Part shown: piece after piece, positions 9,751-19,540 of the stretch | Numbering within the stretch: the stretch's first letter is position 1 | Layout: every line of letters begins with the position of its first letter | Assembly (NCBI RefSeq): GCF_003344925.1 | Contig: NZ_CP031188.1 | Span: forward strand, 2,525,001 to 2,589,000 | Direction of reading: 5' to 3' | DNA: 64,000 nt | Source: Flavobacterium arcticum | GTDB lineage: Bacteria > Bacteroidota > Bacteroidia > Flavobacteriales > Flavobacteriaceae | Translations under genes and position numbers: made by a program | Notes under the pieces: model-generated | The model's database searches: none | The model's input: the letters and a program-made list of their open reading frames with translations, nothing else | What the model was told of the DNA's origin: nothing

Positions 9751-10173
9751 ATGAAACAGTTAAAATGCATCATGCTCGTTGATGATAATAAAACAGACAA
9801 TTTTTTTCATGAAAGAGTAATAAGAAAAGCTAATGCCGCAGAAACAGTAATTGTTAAAGAATCTGCAGAAGAAGCTCTTGATTATCTTAAAAACAAAGCT
9901 AACAACTCTGCCGATCATCCCGATCTTATTTTACTGGATATTAACATGCCCGGAATGAATGGGTGGGAATTTATTGAAGAGTATGAAAAACTCGATGAAC
10001 ATTTACAATCTAAAATGGTAGTGGTAATGCTAACCACCTCTGAAAATCCTGACGATTATGCATTATCAAAAAAACATGACGTACTAGCTGATTTTAAAAC
10101 TAAACCATTAACAGTTAAAATGCTAGAGGATATGATATCAAAATTTAATGAAAAAGTAGAGTGCAATACATAA
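9751..10173 (+). CDS. single-domain response regulator (CheY-like)
   Basis: A 140-residue receiver domain with no output domain. It shows the acidic pair DD at 11-12 in MLVDDNKTD, phosphoacceptor Asp63 in [16 protein letters not shown], Thr in [10 protein letters not shown], and Lys in FKTKPL. This Rcp1-like form usually pairs with [12 protein letters not shown] kinases, as here: it starts 2 nt after the kinase stop, so the two are translationally coupled. With no DNA-binding domain it should act by protein-protein contact or as a phosphorelay intermediate (inference). Confidence 0.92.
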   Translation: MKQLKCIMLVDDNKTDNFFHERVIRKANAAETVIVKESAEEALDYLKNKANNSADHPDLILLDINMPGMNGWEFIEEYEKLDEHLQSKMVVVMLTTSENPDDYALSKKHDVLADFKTKPLTVKMLEDMISKFNEKVECNT

Positions 10174-10222
10174 CTCGCATATAATGAAGTAAGTTAAAGT
10201 GAATTAAAAGTATAACATATAT

Positions 10223-12724
10223 TTAATTTACTAAAAATAAAGCATTACTAAACAAGATGTTACCATTTTCCCAAAAACCACGAAACAATGGGTTATCTAT
10301 CATATAAATTACCTGTCCTGCTTTTTTGTGCTCTACTGCAAATGTAACTGTATTTTCTAATTTCTTTTTCAGGTTGTGTCCTATAAAACCGAAGCTATTA
10401 TAGTCTTTAGGTACATATATTACATTATCAGCTCCTTTTAAAAGTTGGTAATAAGATGCATCTGTTTTTAGGCTATAGTAGCTATCCCCCAGCCCGTAGG
10501 TTAACGGATGGCTTTTATCTATAACATTCTCTACAATTGCTCCCGGCACAGCGTTAGACATAGCGCTGCGCTCTCTGTTATTAGAATCTAAAAATCTATT
10601 ATCAAGAGCTTGTTGCTGTTCACTACCTGTTATAATAGCTTTATCCTCATCGCTAACAAACTTAGTAAGACTATATCCTGACGCATCTTCAAAAATACTT
10701 AGTGCACCGCCAATAGCTATAACTTTTCCGCCTCTCTCTATAAAGTTATTAATTTCAGCTATTTGAGATGCTGTAAAACTGTATCTACCATCTGGTAAAA
10801 TGAGAGTATTATAAGTGGAAAAATCAATTCTATCAAAATTTTGAAGGTCTACAATACTTAAAGGATAATTAGCAATTTGTTCCATATAAAACCATACTTG
10901 CCCAAAATCTGTAGCACTAATACCATTACCTGCCAGCAACATTGCCTTTGGTGCTTTTAATAGTGTGTAGTACTCCCCTCCTAAATCGGCACCATTAACT
11001 GAAAAGCCACTTTCTATTACCTCATAGTCTGGTTTATCTATCAATAGTACATCTAAAATATTTTCAAAACCATTTATGTTTTTATTATCACTCTTCAATA
11101 CTATAAGGTCTCCAGGATTAATACGGATACCACTATATAAGGAGGCACGTTGTGCCGAACGCACTTTTATACCGTTTTTATGTAATGAAGCTACTATTTT
11201 TACAGATTCTCGCCCATTCCAAGGAATGTAGTAACCATATATATTATCATATTCTAGTTTGCCTTTATGGCTTACCTCTTGTTTTGTTTTTATAACAAGA
11301 TTATTCTTTAAAGCATAACTCTCTATACCATAAGCATGAGGTAATGCCCAAGCAGTAATATCATAAGACAAACTATCTGAAAGGTGTTGATGTGGCTCAA
11401 AAAATACCTGAGTGAGTACCGCTTTAGGCTGATTTACATTTACAATAAGATCATTCGGCTCTACAGTAAAATCTTTATTACTATCTGACTGGTAATGATA
11501 ACCCATAGTTTTTTTGGTTTCATCGGCATACGCATATTCTATTTTATTTCGCTCCAGTAGTTTTGTAAGCTGCACCGCTTTCCCATTATTCTTTACTATA
11601 TATGTTTTATACTTCCCTTTCGGGTTTTCTCGGCTGTCTTTAAAATAGTTTCTAAAATTTTTAACCAATTTCTCTTTTTGCATAGAGGCAGTTTCTACAG
11701 CTGTAAGCACTGCCATAGTGTGGTGGTCTATCCTATCCTGTAGTGTAAGGATATTACCATTGCTCATTTTTATGGCACGCCCTGCATTTATACCACCTTG
11801 TTCATAAGTCATACCCACAGCACCATTAAAACACGGATAGGTATCGCCATAACTTGGATAAAACAAATCGAAACGTTCGCGGGTATAATATCCCCATCCC
11901 TCAGTATCAAATTTTTTAGAAGTGTTCTCCCCTATGCTATTATGAAATTCTTTTTGATATTGGGTAACAAAATCATGTATAGGCTCTGCTGCTGGCGGAA
12001 AAAAATAAGGTTCATTATACCCCATTTCGTGTACATCTACGTGCACCATTGGCATCCATTGGTTATATAGTGCCATGCGTTGTTTAGTTTCGGGTTGCAT
12101 TTGCCATGCCCAGTCACGATTCAGGTCATAAGCATAATGGTTTTGCCTGCCACCTGGCCAAGGCTCCATATGTTCCCTGTCATTTAAACCTGTATGTACA
12201 GCTTCTCCTGCTATAGACCGTAACCAATTGCCATATCTAGAATAACCATCTGGGTTTAAACAAGGGTCTAAAATTACTATTGTATTTTCAAGCCACTTTT
12301 TAGTTTTATTATTATCTGGATTTATTAACTCATAAGCTACTTGTATAGCGCTTTCGGCTGCACCTATTTCGTTACCATGCACATTAAAACTAAGCCATAC
12401 AATAGCTTTATCGTTTATTGTTTCTGGTTTATTTGGTAACATCCCTATTTGATAAAGGTTGTTTTGTCTTATCTCTTCTAATTCCTTCAAGTTTTCAGGA
12501 GTAGAAATATAATAAGCATTAAGGGGGCGTCCTTCTGATGTCTCTCCATAGGGTTGTTTCTTAATGTGATCAGAATATTTTACTAAATCATCAAAATAGT
12601 CTTCAAGTTTATGATGGTAGCTTACTTGTTCGCCATAACTTGGCATAAACATATCTGGGCTTGTTATTTGGGCTTGTATCGAAAAACCAAATAGTAATGC
12701 AATAAACAATACTGTTTTTTTCAT
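10223..12724 (-). CDS. secreted M14 family zinc carboxypeptidase
   Basis: An 833-residue exported peptidase. I chose the ATG at 12724 because it opens a clean signal peptide (MKKTVLFIALLFGFSIQAQ); an in-frame ATG 21 nt upstream would put polar residues before it. The peptidase domain (about residues 30-350) has zinc ligands His116 and Glu119 in NVHGNEIG, and probably His232 in HVDVHEMGYNEPYF. The remaining about 480 residues form a C-terminal region common in flavobacterial M14 proteins, including a glutamine amidotransferase-like stretch (TLILPDGRY, GGKVIAIGGA). It probably removes C-terminal residues from peptides in the periplasm or outside the cell. No operon partner; it converges with the response regulator. 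Confidence 0.88.
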   Translation of the reverse strand: MKKTVLFIALLFGFSIQAQITSPDMFMPSYGEQVSYHHKLEDYFDDLVKYSDHIKKQPYGETSEGRPLNAYYISTPENLKELEEIRQNNLYQIGMLPNKPETINDKAIVWLSFNVHGNEIGAAESAIQVAYELINPDNNKTKKWLENTIVILDPCLNPDGYSRYGNWLRSIAGEAVHTGLNDREHMEPWPGGRQNHYAYDLNRDWAWQMQPETKQRMALYNQWMPMVHVDVHEMGYNEPYFFPPAAEPIHDFVTQYQKEFHNSIGENTSKKFDTEGWGYYTRERFDLFYPSYGDTYPCFNGAVGMTYEQGGINAGRAIKMSNGNILTLQDRIDHHTMAVLTAVETASMQKEKLVKNFRNYFKDSRENPKGKYKTYIVKNNGKAVQLTKLLERNKIEYAYADETKKTMGYHYQSDSNKDFTVEPNDLIVNVNQPKAVLTQVFFEPHQHLSDSLSYDITAWALPHAYGIESYALKNNLVIKTKQEVSHKGKLEYDNIYGYYIPWNGRESVKIVASLHKNGIKVRSAQRASLYSGIRINPGDLIVLKSDNKNINGFENILDVLLIDKPDYEVIESGFSVNGADLGGEYYTLLKAPKAMLLAGNGISATDFGQVWFYMEQIANYPLSIVDLQNFDRIDFSTYNTLILPDGRYSFTASQIAEINNFIERGGKVIAIGGALSIFEDASGYSLTKFVSDEDKAIITGSEQQQALDNRFLDSNNRERSAMSNAVPGAIVENVIDKSHPLTYGLGDSYYSLKTDASYYQLLKGADNVIYVPKDYNSFGFIGHNLKKKLENTVTFAVEHKKAGQVIYMIDNPLFRGFWENGNILFSNALFLVN

Positions 12725-12891
12725 GAAAAAGGTATTAAAGCTCAAATGTAAGAATTTTGATGAAGTAATACTTACGGCTTATTAACAGAAACAAATTACC
12801 TGTAATAAAAACACATAGCAGGGTTATTTTATAAGTACTTAATATTTTATCTAAATAGTCCCTAATGCTCTGCTATATTATCGGTAATTAT

Positions 12892-12899
12892 TATCTTTG
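12892..12899 (+). promoter_or_regulatory. -7 box of pheT
   Basis: TATCTTTG matches the TAnnTTTG consensus; no TTG is seen at the expected distance upstream. Transcription would start near 12906, inside the longer reading frame that begins at 12897, which supports the internal start at 12927. Confidence 0.4.
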
Positions 12900-12926
12900 C
12901 TTGCTTTAAAAAAACAATTTATTAAA

Positions 12927-15350
12927 ATGCGTATATCCTATAACTGGTTAAAACAGTTCATAAAATTAGACTCGACATCCGAAGAGACTGCCAACCTACT
13001 TACTGACCTTGGACTTGAAGTAGAAGGTGTAGATAAGTTTGAATCACTAAAAGGGGGGCTAAAAGGTATAGTAGTAGGGCATGTACTTACATGTATACAA
13101 CACCCTAATGCCGATAGACTACGCATAACTACTGTAGATCTTGGCGATGGTACTCCTATACAAATTGTATGTGGAGCTCCTAATGTAGCTGCTGGGCAAA
13201 AAGTGCCTGTTGCTACCATAGGTACTATGCTATATGATAAAGATGGAAATTCATTTCAGATAAAAAAAGGGAAAATACGCGGTGAAGAAAGTCATGGTAT
13301 GATATGTGCCGAAGACGAACTTGGTCTTGGCGAAAGCCATGACGGTATTATGGTGCTGCCCGAAGATTTAAAACCAGGTACACCCGCTGCTGAAATATTT
13401 GATGTAGAAACGGATGAGGTTTTTGAGATAGGACTTACACCTAACCGTGCCGATGCTATGAGTCATTGGGGTGTAGCACGCGACTTACGTGCAGGAATGA
13501 ATCTAAAAAATATTCATACCGAATTAATAACACCTTCTGTAAGTAATTTTAGAGTAGATAAGCGTACACTAAAAATGGATGTAACGGTAGAGGATAGTAA
13601 ACTTGTGCCAAGATACTGTGGTGTCACTATATCTGAGCTTACCGTAAAACCATCGCCTGCATGGTTACAAAACAGGCTAAAATCAATAGGTATTACACCT
13701 AAAAACAATGTTGTAGATGCTACAAATTATGTTTTACATGAGCTTGGACAACCATTACACGCATTTGATGCTGGTAAAATAAGGGGTAATAAAGTAATTG
13801 TAAAAACTGTAAAAGCAGGAACTAAATTCACAACATTAGACGATATAGAAAGAACACTACATGAAGAAGATCTAATGATATGCGACGAAAATGGTCCTAT
13901 GTGTATTGCAGGTGTACTTGGAGGTAAAAATTCGGGTGTTGATGAAAACACATCATCTATATTTTTAGAAAGTGCTTATTTTAACCCTGTATCTGTAAGA
14001 AAAACAGCTAAAAGACACGGTGTGAGTACTGATGCTTCTTTCCGTTTTGAAAGAGGTATCGACCAAACAATAACGCAGTATGCGCTTAAAAGAGCAGCTC
14101 TATTAATACAAGAAACTGCTGGTGGCGAGATAACTTCAGATTTAATTGATTTCTATCCTAAAAAAGTAGAAGATCATACTGTTTTTCTGAACTTTGAACA
14201 TGTAAAAAGAACCATAGGACAGGAAATTCCTGTAGAAACTATAAAAAAGATATTAGTATCACTAGATATTAAAATAAATACAATGTCCGAAATTGGAATC
14301 GGATTAGTAATACCGTCTTATCGTGTAGATGTAGAAAGAGAAATTGATGTTATAGAAGAAATACTAAGAGTATATGGGTACAACAACATTAGTTTTACTC
14401 AAAAGCTAAACGCATCTATATCTAACGCTACGCGTACAGAAGATTATAAGCTGCAAAATATTGTAGCTAATCAATTGGTTGCATTAGGTTTTAATGAAAT
14501 GATGGCAAACTCACTTACTACCCCTGAGTATGTAAAGCTTTCTGAAAACCTGAAAGAAGAATTTAACGTAATGATGCTAAACCCGCTAAGTAGCGACCTT
14601 TCGGTAATGAGACAATCATTACTATTTAGCGCATTAGAAGCTGTGTCTTTTAACATTAATAGAAAACGTGCCGACTTAAAATTATTTGAGTTTGGAAAAA
14701 CGTACCACAAGCTACCATCAGGTTATGATGAAAACAAACACCTTACGCTTACTGTAACAGGTAATCGTTTAGCTGAAACATGGACACAACCACAAAAAGC
14801 ATCTGATTTCTTTATGTTTAAAGGTATGGTGGATATGGTACTGCAAAGACTTGGTGTAACTAAAACACAAACTCAACCATTAACTAATGATGTTTTTGCT
14901 GAAGGCTTTGCTTACACGATAGGTAAAGATGTAATAGTAGAAATGGGAACTATTAAAAAAGGTATTCTTAAAGAATTTGATATAAAACAAGAGGTTTTCT
15001 TTGCCGATTTTAATTGGGGAGCGCTTATTAAACTTGTGTCTGTAAAAATTAAGTATAGTGAAATTTCTAAATTTCCAGAAGTTCGTCGTGACTTGGCGCT
15101 ATTGGTAGATACTAATACTTCTTTTGAGAGTATATATACTATTGCAAGGCAAACAGAAAAATCTTTACTAAAAGACATTAACTTGTTTGATGTATATGAG
15201 GGTAAAAATCTTCCTGAAGGTAAAAAATCTTATGCTGTTAGCTTTATACTACAAGACAATAATAAAACGCTTACTGATGAGCAAATTGATAAGAGTATGA
15301 ATAAAATAAGAACAAACCTTGAAAAAAATGCAGGTGCACAATTAAGGTAA
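12927..15350 (+). CDS. pheT: phenylalanine--tRNA ligase beta subunit
   Basis: An 807-residue PheT. The start at 12927 gives MRISYNWLKQFI, the usual beginning of PheT, rather than the 10-residue longer frame. It contains the tRNA-binding (EMAP-like) domain at about 40-150 (HPNADRLRITTVD, VCGAPNVAAGQKVPVA), B3/B4 and B5 domains, and the C-terminal anticodon-binding FDX-ACB domain (SKFPEVRRDLALLVD, LFDVYEGKNLPEGKKSYAVSF). It forms the alpha2beta2 enzyme with PheS and edits Tyr-tRNA(Phe). pheS is not adjacent, a split arrangement. A strong terminator follows. Confidence 0.97.
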   Translation: MRISYNWLKQFIKLDSTSEETANLLTDLGLEVEGVDKFESLKGGLKGIVVGHVLTCIQHPNADRLRITTVDLGDGTPIQIVCGAPNVAAGQKVPVATIGTMLYDKDGNSFQIKKGKIRGEESHGMICAEDELGLGESHDGIMVLPEDLKPGTPAAEIFDVETDEVFEIGLTPNRADAMSHWGVARDLRAGMNLKNIHTELITPSVSNFRVDKRTLKMDVTVEDSKLVPRYCGVTISELTVKPSPAWLQNRLKSIGITPKNNVVDATNYVLHELGQPLHAFDAGKIRGNKVIVKTVKAGTKFTTLDDIERTLHEEDLMICDENGPMCIAGVLGGKNSGVDENTSSIFLESAYFNPVSVRKTAKRHGVSTDASFRFERGIDQTITQYALKRAALLIQETAGGEITSDLIDFYPKKVEDHTVFLNFEHVKRTIGQEIPVETIKKILVSLDIKINTMSEIGIGLVIPSYRVDVEREIDVIEEILRVYGYNNISFTQKLNASISNATRTEDYKLQNIVANQLVALGFNEMMANSLTTPEYVKLSENLKEEFNVMMLNPLSSDLSVMRQSLLFSALEAVSFNINRKRADLKLFEFGKTYHKLPSGYDENKHLTLTVTGNRLAETWTQPQKASDFFMFKGMVDMVLQRLGVTKTQTQPLTNDVFAEGFAYTIGKDVIVEMGTIKKGILKEFDIKQEVFFADFNWGALIKLVSVKIKYSEISKFPEVRRDLALLVDTNTSFESIYTIARQTEKSLLKDINLFDVYEGKNLPEGKKSYAVSFILQDNNKTLTDEQIDKSMNKIRTNLEKNAGAQLR

Positions 15351-15370
15351 CTTTATTATTTACAATCATA

Positions 15371-15406
15371 AAAAATGCCCTTACAAATATTTGTAAGGGC
15401 ATTTTT
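15371..15406. terminator. bidirectional terminator between pheT and the TPR gene
   Basis: AAAAATGCCCTTACAAAT pairs with its complement directly downstream, leaving almost no loop; A-run and T-run on either side suit both converging genes. Confidence 0.9.
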
Positions 15407-15430
15407 AGTATAAATAACTTATGTAAATAA

Positions 15431-16708
15431 TTACTCTGCTTTTAGTGCTTTGTATTTATCCATCATTTCAAGTCCTTGGTATAAAGTACCTAATATATTT
15501 TTTATATTCTCATCTTCAGGCTTTATTTCATGTGCTTTTTCAAGATAAATAACTGCTTGCTTGTACATGTCATCTCTTTGCTTTTTAAGAGCATCATAGC
15601 GCTTCATTTCTTTGCTAGATGTACCAAGATCGTTCATCTCTTTAACAATAGCATCTTCTCCTTCAAGCTGTAATATCCCTAAGTTTTGATAAGCCTCTAC
15701 AAAGTCAGGTTTAAGCTCTATGGCTTTTTTATAATATAAAGTAGCCTCTTCATTTTGTCCTGATTTAGAACTCGTAACACCTAAATTAAAATATAAATTA
15801 GGGTCTTGAGAACCTTGATTTAATACTTGGGTTACTGCTTTTTTATAATTTTCATAATCTTTAGCTTCAAGATAAATCTGTGCTTCAGCCATTAAAAGAG
15901 AAGTATCATCAGGGTTAGCTTTTTTAGCCTCTGCAAGTGCTGCCATTCCTTTTTCTTTCTCTCCTTGGTTAATATATATTAAAGCTATATTTTTAATAAT
16001 ATCACCTTTTTTAGACTCCTCACGGTATATAGCAGGCTCTGTGTAAGATTGTTGAGCTACATAAAGATCTCTTACTTTTTTATCCCCAAAATACTCTACT
16101 TCACCTTTAGGGTTTTTAGCAGTATAGTTAAGTACAGTTCCTGTAAAACCAACTTGTTGTAGTTCTTTATAATACTCTAATGCTTTTGGGTATTGCTGGC
16201 TATTTACAGCATAAGCAGCAGCATTATATAAGTATACTGTATCTTTCGAGCTTATTCTATATACTTTCTCGTATAACGGATAAGCTTCTTTATACTTTTG
16301 CTGTTTACCTAATGCTGATGCTGCATTTATCAGCTCACTTCTCAACTCAGGATAAAACATATTATTTATTTGCTCTGAGTGCTTCTTCTTCTTCATTCCA
16401 CTTTCCAACTCTATTACCTTATTAAAGCTCTCAATTGTAGGATCAAGATATGTCTTTGCACTAGCTTTATTAGCTTTCATTTGTGCAAGACCATAAACTC
16501 CTTTATAATAATAATAATCTGCCTTTTGTTCCTCATCGGCTGCACCAATTTTAGATTCTAGCGCACTTAATTGACTTTTATAGTCGTTAAAATCTTTTGC
16601 TTCAGGAAATACATCGCGAGACATCTTTCTTAAAGCCTTTAATTCGTCTTTTTGAGCAAAAACACTTACAGAAAGCAATAAAGATGCTGCTATTAGGTAT
16701 TTTTTCAT
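15431..16708 (-). CDS. exported tetratricopeptide-repeat protein
   Basis: A 425-residue protein with a signal peptide (MKKYLIAASLLLSVSVFAQ) followed by repeated helical TPR-like units: examples are PLYEKVYRISSKDTVYLYNA at about 144, LYFNLGVTSSKSGQNEEA and AIELKPDFVEAYQNLGILQ at about 300-345, and AVIYLEKAHEIKPEDEN near the end. The protein is probably periplasmic and mediates protein-protein contacts. It begins 15 nt after the gyrA stop on the same strand, so the two are likely cotranscribed, an arrangement I recall from other flavobacteria, but no functional link with gyrase is known to me. Confidence 0.85.
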   Translation of the reverse strand: MKKYLIAASLLLSVSVFAQKDELKALRKMSRDVFPEAKDFNDYKSQLSALESKIGAADEEQKADYYYYKGVYGLAQMKANKASAKTYLDPTIESFNKVIELESGMKKKKHSEQINNMFYPELRSELINAASALGKQQKYKEAYPLYEKVYRISSKDTVYLYNAAAYAVNSQQYPKALEYYKELQQVGFTGTVLNYTAKNPKGEVEYFGDKKVRDLYVAQQSYTEPAIYREESKKGDIIKNIALIYINQGEKEKGMAALAEAKKANPDDTSLLMAEAQIYLEAKDYENYKKAVTQVLNQGSQDPNLYFNLGVTSSKSGQNEEATLYYKKAIELKPDFVEAYQNLGILQLEGEDAIVKEMNDLGTSSKEMKRYDALKKQRDDMYKQAVIYLEKAHEIKPEDENIKNILGTLYQGLEMMDKYKALKAE

Positions 16709-16723
16709 AATTGTGTGTTTAAA

Positions 16724-19282
16724 TTATTCTTGTTCTTCGTTAGTTTCTTCTGTATTTTCAGTATTAGGGTCTATAGCTCCTGTTACGTCATTATCGGTTT
16801 CTTCTCCTTCTAAAGCTTCACCAACAGCCTCTTCTACAGCTTCCTCCTCACGCATCACTTTAGTAACTGCAGCAATAGAGTCGTTTCCTTTTATATTTAT
16901 AAGACGTACTCCTTGTGTAGCGCGCCCCATTACTCTAAGGTCTGCAACTTCCATTCTTATCGTTAAACCTGATTTATTTATAATCATTAAATCATCTGTA
17001 TCTGTAACGCTGTTTACTGATACAAGAGCACCTGTTTTATCGGTTATATTAAGTGTTTTTACACCTTTACCTCCACGATTGGTTATTCTATAATCTTCAA
17101 GACTAGAACGTTTACCATATCCTTTTTCAGATACCACAAGTATTTCGCTATTCATATCATTTACAGATACCATACCAATTACCTCATCGTTATCATCTTG
17201 TAACGTAATACCTCGAACACCTGATGCGTTACGACCCATAGGTCGCGTTTTACCTTCTTCAAAACGAACTAGTTTACCCGATTTTACTGCAAGTACTACT
17301 TGGCTTTCACCTGTAGTAAGTTTTGCTTCTAGTAACTCATCATCCTCACGAATGGTTATTGCATTAATACCGTTAAGCCTTGGGCGAGAGTACTGCTCCA
17401 ATAATGTTTTCTTAACTATACCTTTCTTGGTAGCCATAATTACATAATGGCTATTAGTATACTCTTCGTCTTTAAGATCTTGCGTACAAATAAATGCTTT
17501 TACCTTATCATCACTTTCTATATTAATAAGGTTTTGTATAGCACGTCCTTTACTTGTTTTAGTTCCTTCTGGAATTTCGTAAACACGCATCCAGAAACAT
17601 TTCCCTTTTTGTGTAAAGAAAAGCATATACTGGTGGTTTGTCGCTACAAATAGGTGTTCTAAGAAATCTTGGTCGCGGGTAGCCACACCTTTTTGTCCTA
17701 CGCCTCCCCTATTTTGTGTTTTGTACTCACTAAGTGGTGTACGTTTTATATAACCTGCATGCGAAATAGTAATTACCACACTTTCATCAGCAATAAGGTC
17801 TTCTATACTTACATCACCTCCTGCATATTCTATCTCCGAACGACGTTCATCACCATACTTATCTCTTATCTCGATAAGTTCTTCTTTGATAAGCTCCATT
17901 CTAAGCTCTTTACTTGCTAATAAAGCTTTCAATTCAGCAATCAATTTCATGATTTCTTCATATTCTGCTCTTAGCTTATCTTGCTCTAGCCCTGTAAGTT
18001 GCCTTAAACGCATCTCTACAATAGCACGTGCCTGAATTTCTGAAAGTTTAAATCGCTCAATTAAGTTAGCACGAGCTTCTTCTCCATCTTTAGAACCTCT
18101 AATGATACGAATAACCTCATCAATATTATCTGAAGCTATAATAAGCCCTTCTAATATATGTGCTCTTTCTTCTGCTTTACGAAGATCGAATTTCGTTCTT
18201 CTTATAACTACATCATGCCTGTGTTCTACAAAATAGTGAATCAGGTCTTTTAGGTTAAGCATTTGCGGTCTGCCTTTTACCAAAGCAATGTTATTTACAC
18301 TAAATGACGATTGTAGTTGTGTATATTTATATAATGTATTAAGTACTACATTAGGCACAGCGTCACGCTTAAGAATATAAACGATACGCATACCTTTTCT
18401 ATCCGACTCATCACGAATATTAGCAATACCTTCTATCCTCTTTTCATTAACCATTTCGGCAGTTTTCTTAATCATCTCTGCCTTATTTACCTGATAAGGT
18501 ATTTCGGTAACTATGATACACTCTCTACCATCTACCTCCTCGAAGCTTACCTTCGCACGCATTACAACTCTTCCACGACCTGTTTTAAAGGCTTCGCGAA
18601 CACCGTCATAACCATATATTACACCACCTGTAGGGAAATCAGGGGCTTTAATATAATTCATCAGTTCATCTATCTCAATATCGCTATTATCAATATAAGC
18701 CAATGTACCATCTACAACCTCTGTAAGGTTGTGTGGTGGCATATTAGTAGCCATACCAACTGCAATACCCGATGCTCCGTTTATAAGTAAAGTAGGAACT
18801 CGTGTAGGCATTACTGTAGGCTCATATAACGTATCATCAAAATTCAATTGAAAGTCTACGGTCTCTTTATCAATATCAGCCATTATTTCTTCTGATATTT
18901 TACGCATCCTTGCTTCAGTATAACGCATAGCAGCAGGGCTGTCGCCATCTACAGAACCAAAGTTACCTTGCCCATCTACTAATAGATAACGTAAGCTCCA
19001 CTCTTGTGCCATACGCACCATTGCATCATATACAGATGTATCGCCGTGTGGGTGATATTTACCTAAAACCTCTCCCACAATCCTTGCAGATTTTTTATGG
19101 GCACGGTTAGAGTAAACACCTAATTCATTCATTCCGTAAAGTACTCTTCTGTGTACGGGTTTCAAGCCATCTCTAACATCAGGAAGCGCCCTTGAAACAA
19201 TTACCGACATTGAATAATCAATGTAGGCTGACTTCATTTCGTCTTCAATGTTAATTGGGATTAACTTTTCTCCTTCAGCCAT
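16724..19282 (-). CDS. gyrA: DNA gyrase subunit A
   Basis: An 852-residue GyrA with a full N-terminal breakage-reunion domain and C-terminal beta-pinwheel. Catalytic Tyr121 lies in [10 protein letters not shown]. The quinolone region reads [17 protein letters not shown]; the position equal to E. coli Ser83 is Thr82 and the one equal to Asp87 is Asp86. The pinwheel carries the GyrA-box-like NRGGKGV (near residue 760) and other NRGGVGQ-type blades. The acidic tail ([19 protein letters not shown] and beyond) is typical. With GyrB it introduces negative supercoils. The TPR gene follows after 15 nt. Confidence 0.98.
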   Translation of the reverse strand: MAEGEKLIPINIEDEMKSAYIDYSMSVIVSRALPDVRDGLKPVHRRVLYGMNELGVYSNRAHKKSARIVGEVLGKYHPHGDTSVYDAMVRMAQEWSLRYLLVDGQGNFGSVDGDSPAAMRYTEARMRKISEEIMADIDKETVDFQLNFDDTLYEPTVMPTRVPTLLINGASGIAVGMATNMPPHNLTEVVDGTLAYIDNSDIEIDELMNYIKAPDFPTGGVIYGYDGVREAFKTGRGRVVMRAKVSFEEVDGRECIIVTEIPYQVNKAEMIKKTAEMVNEKRIEGIANIRDESDRKGMRIVYILKRDAVPNVVLNTLYKYTQLQSSFSVNNIALVKGRPQMLNLKDLIHYFVEHRHDVVIRRTKFDLRKAEERAHILEGLIIASDNIDEVIRIIRGSKDGEEARANLIERFKLSEIQARAIVEMRLRQLTGLEQDKLRAEYEEIMKLIAELKALLASKELRMELIKEELIEIRDKYGDERRSEIEYAGGDVSIEDLIADESVVITISHAGYIKRTPLSEYKTQNRGGVGQKGVATRDQDFLEHLFVATNHQYMLFFTQKGKCFWMRVYEIPEGTKTSKGRAIQNLINIESDDKVKAFICTQDLKDEEYTNSHYVIMATKKGIVKKTLLEQYSRPRLNGINAITIREDDELLEAKLTTGESQVVLAVKSGKLVRFEEGKTRPMGRNASGVRGITLQDDNDEVIGMVSVNDMNSEILVVSEKGYGKRSSLEDYRITNRGGKGVKTLNITDKTGALVSVNSVTDTDDLMIINKSGLTIRMEVADLRVMGRATQGVRLINIKGNDSIAAVTKVMREEEAVEEAVGEALEGEETDNDVTGAIDPNTENTEETNEEQE

Positions 19283-19448
19283 AAGTAGTTATATTAAGAT
19301 TTTATATTATTACAAAACGTGCCAATATACGCAATTTTATTAGCATTCATAAGGCTTTAATTAAAATTTTTTATCGATTTATTAACATTAATTATACCTC
19401 AAACAGTTAATAAAGTAATGATAAAATATTTTCATTTATGATGTTTTT

Positions 19449-19476
19449 TTTGTCAATTAGCATGACAGTACCTTTG
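19449..19476 (+). promoter_or_regulatory. promoter of clpC
   Basis: TTTG at 19449-19452 is followed after 16 nt by a perfect TACCTTTG -7 box at 19469-19476, 64 bp before the clpC start. Confidence 0.5.
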
Positions 19477-19540
19477 TATAGGTACGGTTTTTGTAAAATC
19501 TTATGTAAATACTTATATTTACATTATTCAAATGCATACT

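Noticed and set aside
12794..12889. Nested inverted repeats upstream of pheT (AATTACC/GGTAATT and ATAGCAG/CTGCTAT), possibly a pheST-type attenuator.
   Set aside because: Arms are only 7 bp, the spacers on the two sides are unequal, no Phe-rich leader peptide is seen, and the likely -7 box lies downstream of it.
16724..19282. Thr at the gyrA position equal to Ser83 as a sign of quinolone resistance.
   Set aside because: Thr is the natural residue at this position in several bacteria; without a susceptible relative for comparison it says nothing.
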